DNA of 64,000 bases from an uncultured Lachnospiraceae bacterium (lineage in GTDB: Bacteria; Bacillota; Clostridia; Lachnospirales; Lachnospiraceae): positions 946,397 through 1,010,396 of the forward strand of contig CAJTQI010000001.1 in assembly GCA_910578645.1 (NCBI GenBank), given 5' to 3'. A program made the position numbers and the translations under genes. The notes below the pieces were generated by a model. The model was not told where the DNA came from, ran no database searches, and worked only from the letters and a program-made list of their open reading frames with translations. Within the stretch, counting starts at the first letter, position 1, and each line of letters begins with the position of its first letter. This document shows, one piece after another, positions 17,669 through 26,970 of the stretch.

Positions 17669-18088
17669 TTACCAACCCGATAGCATCGTCAGCCTGACCA
17701 GTGTGAATACCGTATCCTCTGTCCAAGGAATAGGGGCAAAAAGCGAGGTCAGTTCTTCCTCCCCGGCAAATACACGGAAGATGCCGTCTTCAAAAGACTG
17801 GATAGTATTTTCAACTGCTTGCCCGGCGTCGGCATCTTCGCCCCCTCTGAGCCCTGAGGATATTTTTCCCCGTGTGGCCTGTGCGTCGATTTCTTCTTTC
17901 GTCAGATACGAAAGAACCTGCCCTTCGTCTTTTCTTGCATTGTATTGCTTTACGCCTAGCTCTGTCAGGCTTACAAGAAGTTCGCCGAGGGTTTTGGGCT
18001 TTTGGTCAAGGGCAAAGGGGACGGATTGTAAGCCTTCGTCACTTTGCCTGCCTAATTTTTTCATTTTCACATAGATTGTAAACGCCAT
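17669..18088 (-). CDS. Hypothetical protein upstream of the DUF4132 gene
   Basis: The protein has 139 residues, with AAAGGAG before ATG 18088. It begins MAFTIYVKMKKLGRQ and is soluble, acidic in the middle and without cysteines. Segment KTLGELLVSLTELGVKQYN (about 33-51) looks like an amphipathic helix. The end (DTVFTLVRLTMLSGW) resembles a beta strand. I do not recognise the family. It is co-oriented with the giant DUF4132 gene and separated from it only by a palindromic repeat, so a functional link is plausible but unproven. Confidence 0.6.
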   Translation of the reverse strand: MAFTIYVKMKKLGRQSDEGLQSVPFALDQKPKTLGELLVSLTELGVKQYNARKDEGQVLSYLTKEEIDAQATRGKISSGLRGGEDADAGQAVENTIQSFEDGIFRVFAGEEELTSLFAPIPWTEDTVFTLVRLTMLSGW

Positions 18089-18276
18089 GATGAGTACTCC
18101 TTTCGGGTGTGGGTTAAGGAAATTATAGCATGTTTTTGCTTTTGGAGGATATGCGTTTTGCTGCGTTGCATCCTATAAAGCTACCTCACAACCTGTCACG
18201 AATGCGGGCTCTATTGCGTATGGTTTTATAATCTGGTAAAATCAATGCAAACTATAATTGCCGGAGGGGTAGGAGT

Positions 18277-19317
18277 TTGATAATTATTTTATTGTCTTTT
18301 CTTGCGCTGTGTTTATATGGTATTAAGACAAATAGAGTAAATAGCCAACCTTTAGAATTGAACCAGTCTATTGCCCTTAGAGGAATTTGTGCAGTAGAGA
18401 TTATGATTGGACATGTTGGATTGATGACTGGGAGCAGGGTTTTATATCCTAACCGTAAAGCTGGTATTCTGTTTGTCGGTATTTTCTTTATGCTTTCCGG
18501 ATATGGAGTGGCTTATGGGGTTTTAAATAAATCAGGTTATTTGAAGAACTTTCTTGCCAGGAGAATTTGGAGGCTGTTATTACCGGTATATTCTGCTTAT
18601 GTTATATATGAGGTGATACTCATTGCAGTCTGTAAAGAGGCAGAATGGACAGCGATATTTGATATCCATATGTTTTGTGGTAGTATTAACTGGTATGTTT
18701 GGGAACAGATGGCATTTTATGTGGTGTTTTGGGTATTATATAAGATTTGTCCGGATAAAACGAATATATTGATGGTTGTTTTATCAGTAATTTTTGTTGG
18801 GAGTGCATATGTAGCAGGAGTAGAAAATCCATGTTATGGCAGTACATTATGTTTTTCGTTAGGTTTATTGTATTATAAGTATGAGGAGAGAGCAGCTCAG
18901 GTTATAAAAAAACAATTTGTACTGTTTATCATAATATGTACCGTTACATTGGTGTTATCTATGGCGACTTTTTTTATACTGGGTGACAGAAGCATGTTAG
19001 GAAATCCAGTGGCAAGAAATATCGCATCTGTGAGTTTTGGCGTGGGTGTTTTAATGCTATTGAGTAAATATATAGTGAAGAATAGGGTATCTTATTTTCT
19101 GGGGAAATGCTCTTATGAAATTTTTATTGTACATCCTTTTGTTCTGACCTTGTTCACAAAAGTTGAGTTTGCTTCTTGGCTTTTCTATAGCATTGCGAGT
19201 ATAGGTGTTTCCATAGGGAGTGCAGTGGCATTACATTTTATTGTTGTTTGGATAATGAATTTAGTAGAAAGGATGTTTCATGAAAATCATATTAATCGGA
19301 CCGGTTTATCCTTATAA
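18277..19317 (+). CDS. Acyltransferase-3 family membrane O-acyltransferase
   Basis: The protein has 346 residues from TTG 18277, with GGAGG 9 bases upstream. About ten hydrophobic helices fill the chain. The N-terminal motif ALRGICAVEIMIGHVG (about 33-48) carries the family's catalytic histidine, and FLARRIWRLLLPVY (about 92-105) is the conserved basic segment after helix 2. Such enzymes acetylate or succinylate sugars of exported polysaccharides at the membrane. The gene overlaps the following GT4 gene by 38 bases, so the two are co-translated. Codon use is AT-rich compared with genes after 23.4 kb, suggesting recent acquisition. Confidence 0.85.
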   Translation: MIIILLSFLALCLYGIKTNRVNSQPLELNQSIALRGICAVEIMIGHVGLMTGSRVLYPNRKAGILFVGIFFMLSGYGVAYGVLNKSGYLKNFLARRIWRLLLPVYSAYVIYEVILIAVCKEAEWTAIFDIHMFCGSINWYVWEQMAFYVVFWVLYKICPDKTNILMVVLSVIFVGSAYVAGVENPCYGSTLCFSLGLLYYKYEERAAQVIKKQFVLFIIICTVTLVLSMATFFILGDRSMLGNPVARNIASVSFGVGVLMLLSKYIVKNRVSYFLGKCSYEIFIVHPFVLTLFTKVEFASWLFYSIASIGVSIGSAVALHFIVVWIMNLVERMFHENHINRTGLSL

Positions 19318-20404
19318 AGGTGGTATTGCCCATTATACAAGTCTGTTGTGCAGGGCATTGAGGAAGAGACATGAAGTCTTTATGATTTCGTATAAGATGC
19401 AGTATCCAAGGCTTTTATTTAAGAAAGAACAAAAAGATTACAACAATAAAAGTTTTCAGGTGGAGGATACGCGGTACTGGATTCATACAGCGAATCCTTT
19501 TAATTTAGTTTTTACGGCAGATAAGATTAAAAAACTTCATCCAGATGCAGTAATTGTGCAGTGGTGGCATCCGTATTTTGCACCATGTTACTGGATTCTT
19601 GCCAGGTTATTAAGGAAGATACCTTTGATTTTTACTTGCCATAATGTTTTCCCCCATGAGAGGTTTCCATTAGATAGATTCTTGACGAAATTAGTGCTGA
19701 AGCGGGCAGACGGATATATTGTACAGTCACATTTAGATGAACAAGACTTGCTTACAATAAAAGCGGATGCAAATTATGTTGTTACCCCGCATCCGACATA
19801 TAACGCGTTTAAGATGAAAAATATAGGGAAGGAGAAAGCCAGACAGCTTATCCGGTTGAAAAGTGATGCGCCAATGCTTTTATTTTTTGGATTCATACGG
19901 GAATACAAAGGACTTAAATATTTGTTGGATGCGGTTTTGCAAATCAAAAAAAGAGTGCCGGATATTATGCTGTGGATAGTAGGTGATTTTGGAGAAGACA
20001 AGGAGCAATATCTGGAGCAGATAGAAAAAAATAATATAATCGACAATGTCTGTCTTGTGGAAGGGTATGTGCCGGACCAAGAGGTGGAAAAGTATTTTGC
20101 AGCTTCGGATTTAGTCGTATTGCCATATGTGTCTGCAACACAGAGTGGAATTGTGCAGATAGCGTATGGGTTTGAGAAACCTGTCGTGGTTACTGATGTA
20201 GGCGGACTTCCTGATGTGGTACGGCATAGGGAAACGGGCTATATTGTTCCCTCCAGGAATGCGCATGAGATTGCCAATGCAGTTGTCAGTTTCTATGGAG
20301 AAGACAAGGGAATTGATTGGCAGGGTAATATCAGGAAGCAGTCGGCTGAGTTTTCATGGGAGACGATGGTAGAGCGGATTGAAGGGTTACTGGGAAATCT
20401 ATGA
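19280..20404 (+). CDS. GT4-family glycosyltransferase
   Basis: The protein has 374 residues, with AAAGGATG before ATG 19280. The N-terminal GT-B domain starts KIILIGPVYPYKGGIAHYT, with the glycine-rich acceptor loop. The C-terminal donor domain has LLFFGFIREYKGLKYLLDAV (about 195-214) and the nucleotide-sugar site region SGIVQIAYGFEKPVVVTDVG (about 296-315). The usual first Glu of the EX7E motif is replaced around QSG. It is cytosolic or peripheral and adds a sugar to a lipid-linked glycan. It overlaps the acyltransferase gene upstream and meets the convergent regulator gene by 6 bases. Confidence 0.88.
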   Translation: MKIILIGPVYPYKGGIAHYTSLLCRALRKRHEVFMISYKMQYPRLLFKKEQKDYNNKSFQVEDTRYWIHTANPFNLVFTADKIKKLHPDAVIVQWWHPYFAPCYWILARLLRKIPLIFTCHNVFPHERFPLDRFLTKLVLKRADGYIVQSHLDEQDLLTIKADANYVVTPHPTYNAFKMKNIGKEKARQLIRLKSDAPMLLFFGFIREYKGLKYLLDAVLQIKKRVPDIMLWIVGDFGEDKEQYLEQIEKNNIIDNVCLVEGYVPDQEVEKYFAASDLVVLPYVSATQSGIVQIAYGFEKPVVVTDVGGLPDVVRHRETGYIVPSRNAHEIANAVVSFYGEDKGIDWQGNIRKQSAEFSWETMVERIEGLLGNL

Positions 20405-20749
20405 GGTTCTGGAACTTTTCAGATAGCGGATAAATTTAACGAGGTCTCTGCGTTTGCCGGGGTTGAGCTTCTGAATATCGTACATGACATCATGTACCGT
20501 AATGTTTTCCAGATAAGTGTTCCTAAGATTTGTATTGCCGAGGTAACTAGTGTCTGCTCCCAGAAGATAGTCAGTACTGACCTTGTAATATTTAGAAAGG
20601 GACGTGACGACCCATGTAGGTATTTCACGCCGTCCATTTTCGTAATTAGAATAGGTTTGTTGGGAAATGCCCAGATAATTGGCGACTACTTTTTGTTTCA
20701 GATGATGGTCTTCCCGCAGGTTCCGCAGTATTTCCCGCAATTCTCTCAT
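20399..20749 (-). CDS. XRE-family helix-turn-helix regulator
   Basis: The protein has 116 residues, with GAGGAG before ATG 20749. Residues 5-63 are a Cro/C1 helix-turn-helix, with KVVANYLGISQQTYSNYENG covering the recognition helices. The remaining 50 residues (VHDVMYDIQKLNPGKRRDLV) form a short helical C-terminus, probably for dimerisation. It may repress the flanking surface-glycan genes. Its stop overlaps the end of the GT4 gene. No operator can be assigned from this window. Confidence 0.85.
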   Translation of the reverse strand: MRELREILRNLREDHHLKQKVVANYLGISQQTYSNYENGRREIPTWVVTSLSKYYKVSTDYLLGADTSYLGNTNLRNTYLENITVHDVMYDIQKLNPGKRRDLVKFIRYLKSSRTS

Positions 20750-20888
20750 ACAGTTCTCCTCTTTCGCATCAAGTTTTATATTGGGTTTATTATTGCATAG
20801 CCGAAAGAGGGATACTGCTAAATAGGCAAAAAGGAGTGGAAGGCGAAAGAATACAATATAATATTGTGAAATAGGCTATATAGCATAT
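20750..20888. other. Intergenic region left of the palindromic element
   Basis: About 140 AT-rich bases carry the upstream region of the XRE gene. I see no open frame or RNA gene with support here. The rest of the gap to 21224 holds the palindromic element (20889-21054) and a short AT-rich leader of the next gene. Confidence 0.4.
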
Positions 20889-21054
20889 ACTAGTACAAAG
20901 AATATTAATTAACTGACACATTGGCTTGTCTGATTTTTCATTTGCTTCGTTGTCGTCAATCGACGTAGCCACCGCTACGCCTCATTCTCCGCCTTGCACA
21001 TGAAATAATCATTCTGCGCCAATGTATCAGGAATTAATTATTCGTTGTACTAGT
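20889..21054. repeat. Second type of palindromic MITE-like element
   Basis: The element starts ACTAGTACAAAG and ends with its inverse TTGTACTAGT. Inner arms around TTAATTAACTGACACATTGGC on the left and GCCAATGTATCAGGAATTAA on the right are imperfectly complementary. The centre has hairpins such as GTAGC-CACC-GCTAC. It has no coding capacity and is unrelated in sequence to the other palindromic family in this window. Only one copy is visible here. Confidence 0.65.
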
Positions 21055-21224
21055 GTGCATATTTATAGAATTGAAAATGTAATACTGCCATGTTATATTA
21101 AGCATGCGTATTCATTTCTATAGGTATTAGCCAGGATATTGTATGATACATAGCGACAGAAAGATATATTTAAAACAAAATTTTATAACTTAGTTAGTCA
21201 TTGATTTTTGGGTTTAGGAGGATA

Positions 21225-23383
21225 ATGATGTCGGCATATATAGGAATTTTTATATTGAGTGTTTTGCCAGCGGGAGTGTCAAGCCTGATTCATTTTCTTT
21301 TAGTGAGGAAAAAAGGACAGAATTTTAGCACAGTAAAAACATTATTTTTCTATGTAACAGTTTTTTATAGTATTATTTCTTTAGTTAAAATGGTGTTTGA
21401 TGGTGGAAGAATGACAATGGTGGAAAGCTTTCTTGATATTTGTGCTGAGACGTACATACACTATATGGTGCCATTACTGACGATATCAGTGGCAATTCCT
21501 TTTTTGTTATTTCGATATACAAATTTTAATAAATTTATTTATCTGTTTGATTCTTTCATATTTAGTTTTGTTGCTATGGCTTTGGTGGTTTTAAATGGGA
21601 TAAGTCATAGTTTTTATGTTAGTGCAATGTTTGTCAGTATGTTGGCAACATTTGCAGGAATATACTGGTATAAGGGAGAAATATCCTACTGTTCTGAAAA
21701 GGATTTAAGACGACGTGTCCGGTATGCAGTTCCTATAGTGATTTTCAATGTTCTGACTGTAATATTGTTTTTACCGGGAAGTTTATTTTTAAACAACAGG
21801 TCAGAAATTCCCATTTCATCGTTATCTTTTATGATGGCGTTACTTATAGGTTCAGGGGTGTGCTTCTGTTTTTTGTTAGGAGGTATATTTTTATTAACCT
21901 GTAGGCAGTTTGCTTTATTTTATACAGCTATATTTGCATTGACTTTGAGTGGGTATATCCAGAATCTGTTACTGAACGGACATATGATGTCTATGGATGG
22001 AGGTATGCAGTCTTGGAGCAAGCCGCAGGCCGGGTTCAATATTTTGATTTGGAGTGGATTAGTATTAGGAATTTTTTTCCTTAAATTGTATGTGCATAAA
22101 GATATGGAGAAACTATATAGGATATTATCTATTTATTTGAGTTTAGTGCAGAGTGTTTCTTTTATGTATCTGGTGGTTATGGCAAAGGAAGGAGAAGATT
22201 CAACAAAATATGAAGGGCAATATATGCTGTCCACAGAAAGTTCTTTGGCGCTTCACCCTGAAAATAATGTAATTGTATTTGTTTTAGACTGGTATGACGA
22301 GCAGATTCTGGAGCATATCCTCTTGGAAGAGCCAGAGTTCTTGCATCCATTAAGCGGCTTTACGTATTATTCTAATGCCACAAGTTTGTATGCCTTCACT
22401 GGATGGTCTGTTCCATATTTGCTTACGGGGATTGAGTGGAGGGATGGTATGGGAGAGGAGCAATACCGAGAATATGCGTTTGATAACAGTGATTTGGTTG
22501 ATGATATTGTTGAAGCAGGATATGATGTAGGGATATACACGGATTTAGAATATGTTGGTGAGAGTATTTTATCTAAGCTATGTAATTATGTTGTGTGTGA
22601 ACAATATTGCAATATTTGGGAAACGGTTGGGCAAATGGCAAAGTGTTCGAAATATCAGATGGCTCCTATATGTTTAAAAAATCAGTATTGGTATACAACT
22701 GATGAAATCGTTGCGCTTGCCAAAAGTGACGAATATAACGCATGGATTACGTATGATGACCTTCCGTTTTGGACAAGTCTTAAAGTAAATAGGCTTGATA
22801 CGAAACAACATACTAGAAGTAAAGGAAGTTACCGATTTTATCACATGTATGGCGCACATAATCCTTACCATATGTCTGAGGATTGTGTGTGGGTTAATAA
22901 AGATGGGGATATGATGTCTCAGTCAAAGGGCAGCATGAAGATTGTCTTTGAATATGTGGAACAATTAAAAAGTTTAGGGGGGGGGATATGTATGAAAATG
23001 CAACGATTATTATCACTGCGGACCATGGGCAAAACTATACATATGATTCAAACAGGGCAGGTATTTTGCCGTACATTGGGTTTGATTACACTTCATCGCC
23101 CATTTTGCTTGTAAAGAATGCCGGAGAAACATGGGAAGGTATTAAGTATTCCAATGCGCCAGTGACTCATACAGAAATGATTGCCAGTATGATAAATGCG
23201 GTTAATTCAAAGGTGCTAGGAAAGTATGGTAGAACATTGGAAGAAGTGGGTGAAGATGAAGAAAGAGAGCGTATTTTTATTTATATGCGTGAAGACGTAC
23301 CGTATTTTAAAAATGCTATCAATGGAGATGCCAGGAATTGGGCTAATTGGTCTGTGATAGAGCAAAGACCAGGAATAAAGTGA
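21225..23383 (+). pseudogene. Sulfatase/alkaline-phosphatase-fold membrane protein, frame interrupted at a G9 tract
   Basis: ATG 21225 follows AGGAGG. The first frame encodes about eight membrane helices and half of the catalytic domain (VFVLDWYDEQILEHIL; MYGAHNPYHMSEDC) to the G tract at 22977-22985. There it shifts into a wrong frame that ends at 23114. The correct continuation lies in another frame (ENATIIITADHGQNYTYD, from 22988 to 23383). The split falls just before the metal-binding TADHG, so the interrupted form should be inactive. A tract of 7 or 10 G would restore a product of about 719 residues, matching the intact 716-residue paralogue at 24270-26420. It may be phase-variable rather than dead. 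Confidence 0.8.
22977..22985 (+). repeat. Homopolymeric G9 tract inside a coding sequence
   Basis: Nine consecutive G lie within the codons for ...KSLG. The upstream reading frame uses codons starting at 22977 and the conserved downstream frame uses codons starting at 22985. The tract is therefore two bases too long or one too short for continuity. Such tracts slip during replication and are known switches in surface genes of other bacteria. Confidence 0.8.
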
Positions 23384-23480
23384 ATAGGAAAATATACGTA
23401 TAGTTATATTTTTAGTATTTTTTTGAAGGCATAAAATATAGTGTCGCAAGGTGCGTGGGAAGTTTAAGGTACTCAGATAG

Positions 23481-24263
23481 CTACCTAAACTGCCTAAGCA
23501 CCCGCAGCGTCCTTTTGAGTGTAATCAAGAGTGGAAACTTTATGCCGTTTTTTTTCAGCGCCAGATAACCTTCCCGGAAGGATACAAGGTAATTACGCAG
23601 ACCGGCGTTGCTTGTCCCGCCGTAAAACATGGCGATTAACACTTCCGGGACATAGGCCAGGCGGTTTTCCTTGTCTTTAAGAAAACGTACCATAAATTCA
23701 TAATCTGCGGCACAGCGGTAACTGGTATCGTAGGTGCCGTACCGTTCATAGATTTCCCGTTTCAGAAACAGTGTGGGATGTCCTGGCATCCAACCGCTTT
23801 CCAGAGTCCCCTCACCCATATGCCATGTCCTGACGATGTGTTCCCCTTCCACGTAGATTAAGTCCGCATGGGCGCCGATACAGCCATCTCCGCCCCGGAT
23901 AATTGCCCGGACAAGTTTTGTGACTGTGTCCGGGGTGCATAGCTTGTCGTTGCATACTGCCACAATGTCTCCGGTGCACATTGACCATGCCTTGTTCATG
24001 GCGTCATACAGTCCTTTGTCCGGTTCGGAAACCCAGCGGACGCTCAGGGAGCCGTCTTGGCCGCAGGATGGGGGAGCGGTACTGTTTTGGCAGGGGTATT
24101 GTGCGGCAAATTCACGGATTAAATCTATCGTGCCGTCCTCAGACTGCCCGTCTACAATCACCACTTCGATATGTGCATAATCCTGTATCCGGATGCTCTG
24201 TAATGTGGCCGCAAGGTTGTCTTTGGAATTATATGTCGTCACCAATAAAGATACTTTTTGCAT
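23481..24263 (-). CDS. GT2-family glycosyltransferase
   Basis: The protein has 260 residues. It starts KVSLLVTTYNSKDNLAATLQ, the GT-A nucleotide-binding strand, followed by VVIVDGQSEDGT (about 33-44). GLYDAMNKAWSMCTGDIVAV (about 83-102) leads to the position of the metal motif, which here reads CNDKL instead of the usual D-x-D. GHPTLFLKREIYERYGTYD (about 160-180) and CAADYEFMVRFL (184-195) are typical of WcaA-like enzymes acting on exopolysaccharide repeats. It is a cytosolic enzyme without membrane helices. It lies 6 bases downstream of the sulfatase-fold gene, in one operon. Confidence 0.85.
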   Translation of the reverse strand: MQKVSLLVTTYNSKDNLAATLQSIRIQDYAHIEVVIVDGQSEDGTIDLIREFAAQYPCQNSTAPPSCGQDGSLSVRWVSEPDKGLYDAMNKAWSMCTGDIVAVCNDKLCTPDTVTKLVRAIIRGGDGCIGAHADLIYVEGEHIVRTWHMGEGTLESGWMPGHPTLFLKREIYERYGTYDTSYRCAADYEFMVRFLKDKENRLAYVPEVLIAMFYGGTSNAGLRNYLVSFREGYLALKKNGIKFPLLITLKRTLRVLRQFR

Positions 24264-24269
24264 GTTCTG

Positions 24270-26420
24270 TTATTTTTCCTCCACAACCGACCAGTCGTCG
24301 GGGTTTCCCGCGTCACCGTTTATCGCGCTTTTGACATAAGGCATGTCGTTTCTCATATAGGTAAATATACGCTCCCGCCTGGCAGTTTCTTCGATTTGTG
24401 TCAATGTCTGTCCATAGTCTGCGGCGGTTTGTATGCCTATGGCGTCTGCGATGCTTGCAATCAATTCCGTATGGGATACGGGAGCCTTGGACTGGGCCAA
24501 TCCCTTCCTGGTTTCCCCGGCGTTCTTGACTAAGAGAAGAGGATAGGATGTGGTCTGTAAACCCATATCAGGGAGAAAACCGGCTCTGACAGGGTCGTAG
24601 GTGTAGTTCTGCCCGTGGTCGGCAGTGATGATGATTGTGGCACTGTCATACAGGCCGAGGGCTTTTAGCTGGCTGATGTATTCATAGACGATTTTCATGC
24701 TGCCTTTGGCCTGTGAAAGCATCTGTCCACGTTCGGTTTCCGTACAGTCCTCTGACATGACATAGGGTTCATGGGCGCCGTACATATGGTAGAGACGGAA
24801 ACTTCCCCGGCTGTCTGCAGGGCTGTTTATGTCAATACCGGTTTCTGTGATGTCCGTCCAAAAAGGCACGTCATTATAGGTAATCCAAGGGGTGTAAGTG
24901 TCGTTTCTTGCAAGGGCGGTAATTTCGTCTGTCGTATACCAGTAGAAGTTCTTTAGGCCCAAGGGGGCAAGCTGGTATTTGGAACATTTCAGCATTTGGC
25001 TTAGGGTATCCCACACCCTGCAATACTGTTCGGACAGGACATAGTTGCATAGTTGTGCCGACGTGTCACTGCCGATATATTTCAGGTCGGTATAGACGCC
25101 CGCGTCATAACCTGCCTCATTGATGGAATATAACATATCGCTGTTCTGGAAAGCATACTCTCGGTATTCGTCCTTATCCATGCCATACTGCCATTCGACC
25201 CCTGTGAGCAGGTAAGGCAGTGACCATTCGGTGAAGGCGTACAGGCTGGTGGCGTTGGAATAGTGGGTAAATCCGTCGAGAGGGGACAGAAAATCCGGCT
25301 CTTGTGCAAGAATCTGCTCTAATATCTGTTCATCGTACCAGTCAAGGACAAATACAAGTACATTATGGTCGGGGTGCAGTTCCAGTGATTTCTCCGTAGA
25401 CAGAATCCACTCGCCCGAAGGTTTATTGTTTTTTTCCTGATTCAAGGCCGATGTGACTGCCAGGAATCCAAGGGAGACAAGCTGTACAAGGCTAAGATAG
25501 GTACAGATGATGCGGTATGTTTTTCCTATATTGATAGGAAGACGGCCTTTTAGAAAGATAATGCATGCGATAAGAAGAATCCAAATCAGTGCGTTGCCCC
25601 ACACCTGTACATTTCCCCAACTTTGCATTTTGCCATCCATGGAAATCATGTGTCCGTTGAGAAACATGTTTTGGAGATATCCCACAAACGTTAAAGCAAA
25701 CAGGAGCGTATAGAACCATTCCAACTGTCTCAAGGTTAAGAGTAGTATACCTGCCCCGGCGATGACACAGAAATAGATAACTGCCCCGACTAAAAGCGCT
25801 TTGGCAAAAGAAGACGGCGGAAGCAGAATTTCGGTGCGGTTATTTAAAAATAATGTTCCCGGTAGTGACAGGATTACGGTTACTACGTAAAAAAGAGTTG
25901 ACGGGACTGCATATTGGAGCCTTTGTTTTAAGTCACTCTTGGAACAATATGAAATCTCGCCCTGATATCGGATGCTCACAACAAGTGCAGCTACGATACT
26001 TACCAATATTGCCGCCACATAGAAGTAGTGACAGATACGGTTTGAGACGACAAAGAAAAGGGCAAGGATGAAAAACATCAGAGAGTCGGTAAGGGACATA
26101 AACCGGGATAAGTCTAACCTGCGTAAAACCAGGTGCGCCATTACAGGAAGCATAACAGCAAGACAAAGGAGGGGTATCATATAGTGGAGGTAAGTGGCGG
26201 GTACAATGTCCTGAAAGCTTTCCGGCAAAGTGGCGCTTCCACCGTCAAATACCATTTTGACAGCGGACAAGAGCCCATAAAAAATACCGACGTAGAACAC
26301 GGTGATTCTTCCTGGACGGACGGTTTTGTTTTGCTTTTTCGATAAAAATAAATGAATTAAGCCGGCCAATATGCCGGGTAATGCGCATAAAACTATAATT
26401 CCTGTATATGCAGACGCCAT
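24270..26420 (-). CDS. Intact sulfatase/alkaline-phosphatase-fold membrane protein
   Basis: The protein has 716 residues, with AGGAGG before ATG 26420. About eight to nine membrane helices occupy residues 1-320. The extracellular domain has the superfamily metal motifs: VFVLDWYDEQ (about 354-363), the Thr/Ser-rich nucleophile region TSLYAFTEWSLPYLLTG (about 390-407), HMYGAHEPYVM and TADHGQNYTYD (about 610-620). The layout resembles lipoteichoic-acid synthases and phosphoethanolamine transferases, but the motifs are not those of LtaS. It probably transfers or removes a phospho or sulfo group on a surface glycan. It is a close paralogue of the frame-interrupted gene at 21225-23383 and is co-transcribed with a GT2. 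Confidence 0.8.
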   Translation of the reverse strand: MASAYTGIIVLCALPGILAGLIHLFLSKKQNKTVRPGRITVFYVGIFYGLLSAVKMVFDGGSATLPESFQDIVPATYLHYMIPLLCLAVMLPVMAHLVLRRLDLSRFMSLTDSLMFFILALFFVVSNRICHYFYVAAILVSIVAALVVSIRYQGEISYCSKSDLKQRLQYAVPSTLFYVVTVILSLPGTLFLNNRTEILLPPSSFAKALLVGAVIYFCVIAGAGILLLTLRQLEWFYTLLFALTFVGYLQNMFLNGHMISMDGKMQSWGNVQVWGNALIWILLIACIIFLKGRLPINIGKTYRIICTYLSLVQLVSLGFLAVTSALNQEKNNKPSGEWILSTEKSLELHPDHNVLVFVLDWYDEQILEQILAQEPDFLSPLDGFTHYSNATSLYAFTEWSLPYLLTGVEWQYGMDKDEYREYAFQNSDMLYSINEAGYDAGVYTDLKYIGSDTSAQLCNYVLSEQYCRVWDTLSQMLKCSKYQLAPLGLKNFYWYTTDEITALARNDTYTPWITYNDVPFWTDITETGIDINSPADSRGSFRLYHMYGAHEPYVMSEDCTETERGQMLSQAKGSMKIVYEYISQLKALGLYDSATIIITADHGQNYTYDPVRAGFLPDMGLQTTSYPLLLVKNAGETRKGLAQSKAPVSHTELIASIADAIGIQTAADYGQTLTQIEETARRERIFTYMRNDMPYVKSAINGDAGNPDDWSVVEEK

Positions 26421-26448
26421 ACTGTTCCTCCTGGATGAAAAATGTTTT

Positions 26449-26560
26449 CTAATAGAATTAGGGTGTCAAAAGGTGCATTTTATAAGTCGCAAAGGAAAAT
26501 TGCATAAAATGTTCCCTCGTATCCGTCTCCGTCATATGGATTTTCTAAAATATTCCGGGG
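26449..26560. repeat. Palindromic element, copy D (truncated)
   Basis: The copy starts AGAATTAGGGTGTCAAAAGG, continues to the ATTGCATAAAATGTTC arm and the core GTCATATGGATTTTCTAAAA, and stops at TATTCC. The second arm is missing. Orientation matches the copy at 5864 and is opposite to those at 17402 and 31873. It lies 28 bases upstream of the sulfatase-fold start codon. Confidence 0.7.
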
Positions 26561-26583
26561 AATTTAAGGATGCGGACGTAACC

Positions 26584-26620
26584 GCCTTCTATTCGCCATC
26601 CAGGCGAATAGAAGGCTTTT
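26584..26620. terminator. Strong hairpin, terminator-like
   Basis: GCCTTCTATTCGCC (26584-26597) pairs perfectly with GGCGAATAGAAGGC (26603-26616) around a 5-base loop, followed by TTTT. It lies between divergent genes, so it ends no obvious transcript. It may be an attenuator or part of a repeat. The remainder of the 26421-26970 gap holds the palindromic element D and otherwise nothing I can name. Confidence 0.5.
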
Positions 26621-26970
26621 CGGGGCGTCCATGCCCTGAAATTACTGGAGATTACACGGGATATTAAGAAAATCACATCTTCCCGTTTATGGAGTTTGCC
26701 ACAAATTTATGCAGAAATACTATAATCTCATAGACGGGCTTTGCTTGTTTTAATATAGCACGTGTGGTTTGAATGTTCAAGCTTGCGAACGGGAGTCTGT
26801 CAAAAGAACAACGCTATGTGGGAATGGAGGAACTGTGACATTGCATATTCAATGGAAATAAGGTAAAATCTGATAGTGGTAATAGGTTAAAGAACGGCAG
26901 ATTTATAACTTTCCATAATAACGGGCGTCGCAGGCAAGTTTGCGATATGCATGGGGCATATGAGGTGCAG

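Noticed and set aside
23481..24263. The CNDKL motif as proof of an inactive GT2
   Set aside because: Variation at the D-x-D position occurs in active GT2 enzymes of the WcaA type, and all other motifs are intact.
24270..26420. Naming the sulfatase-fold proteins as lipoteichoic acid synthase
   Set aside because: They have eight or more membrane helices rather than five, and the motif spacing does not match LtaS as I know it; only the general superfamily is supported.
21225..26420. Invertible segment formed by the two inverted sulfatase-fold genes
   Set aside because: Protein similarity is high, but the nucleotide match I could see is only moderate and no long identical stretches were found, so frequent recombination is unlikely.
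26449..26560. The scattered palindromes as CRISPR repeats
   Set aside because: They are single, far apart, of changing orientation and without regular spacers.
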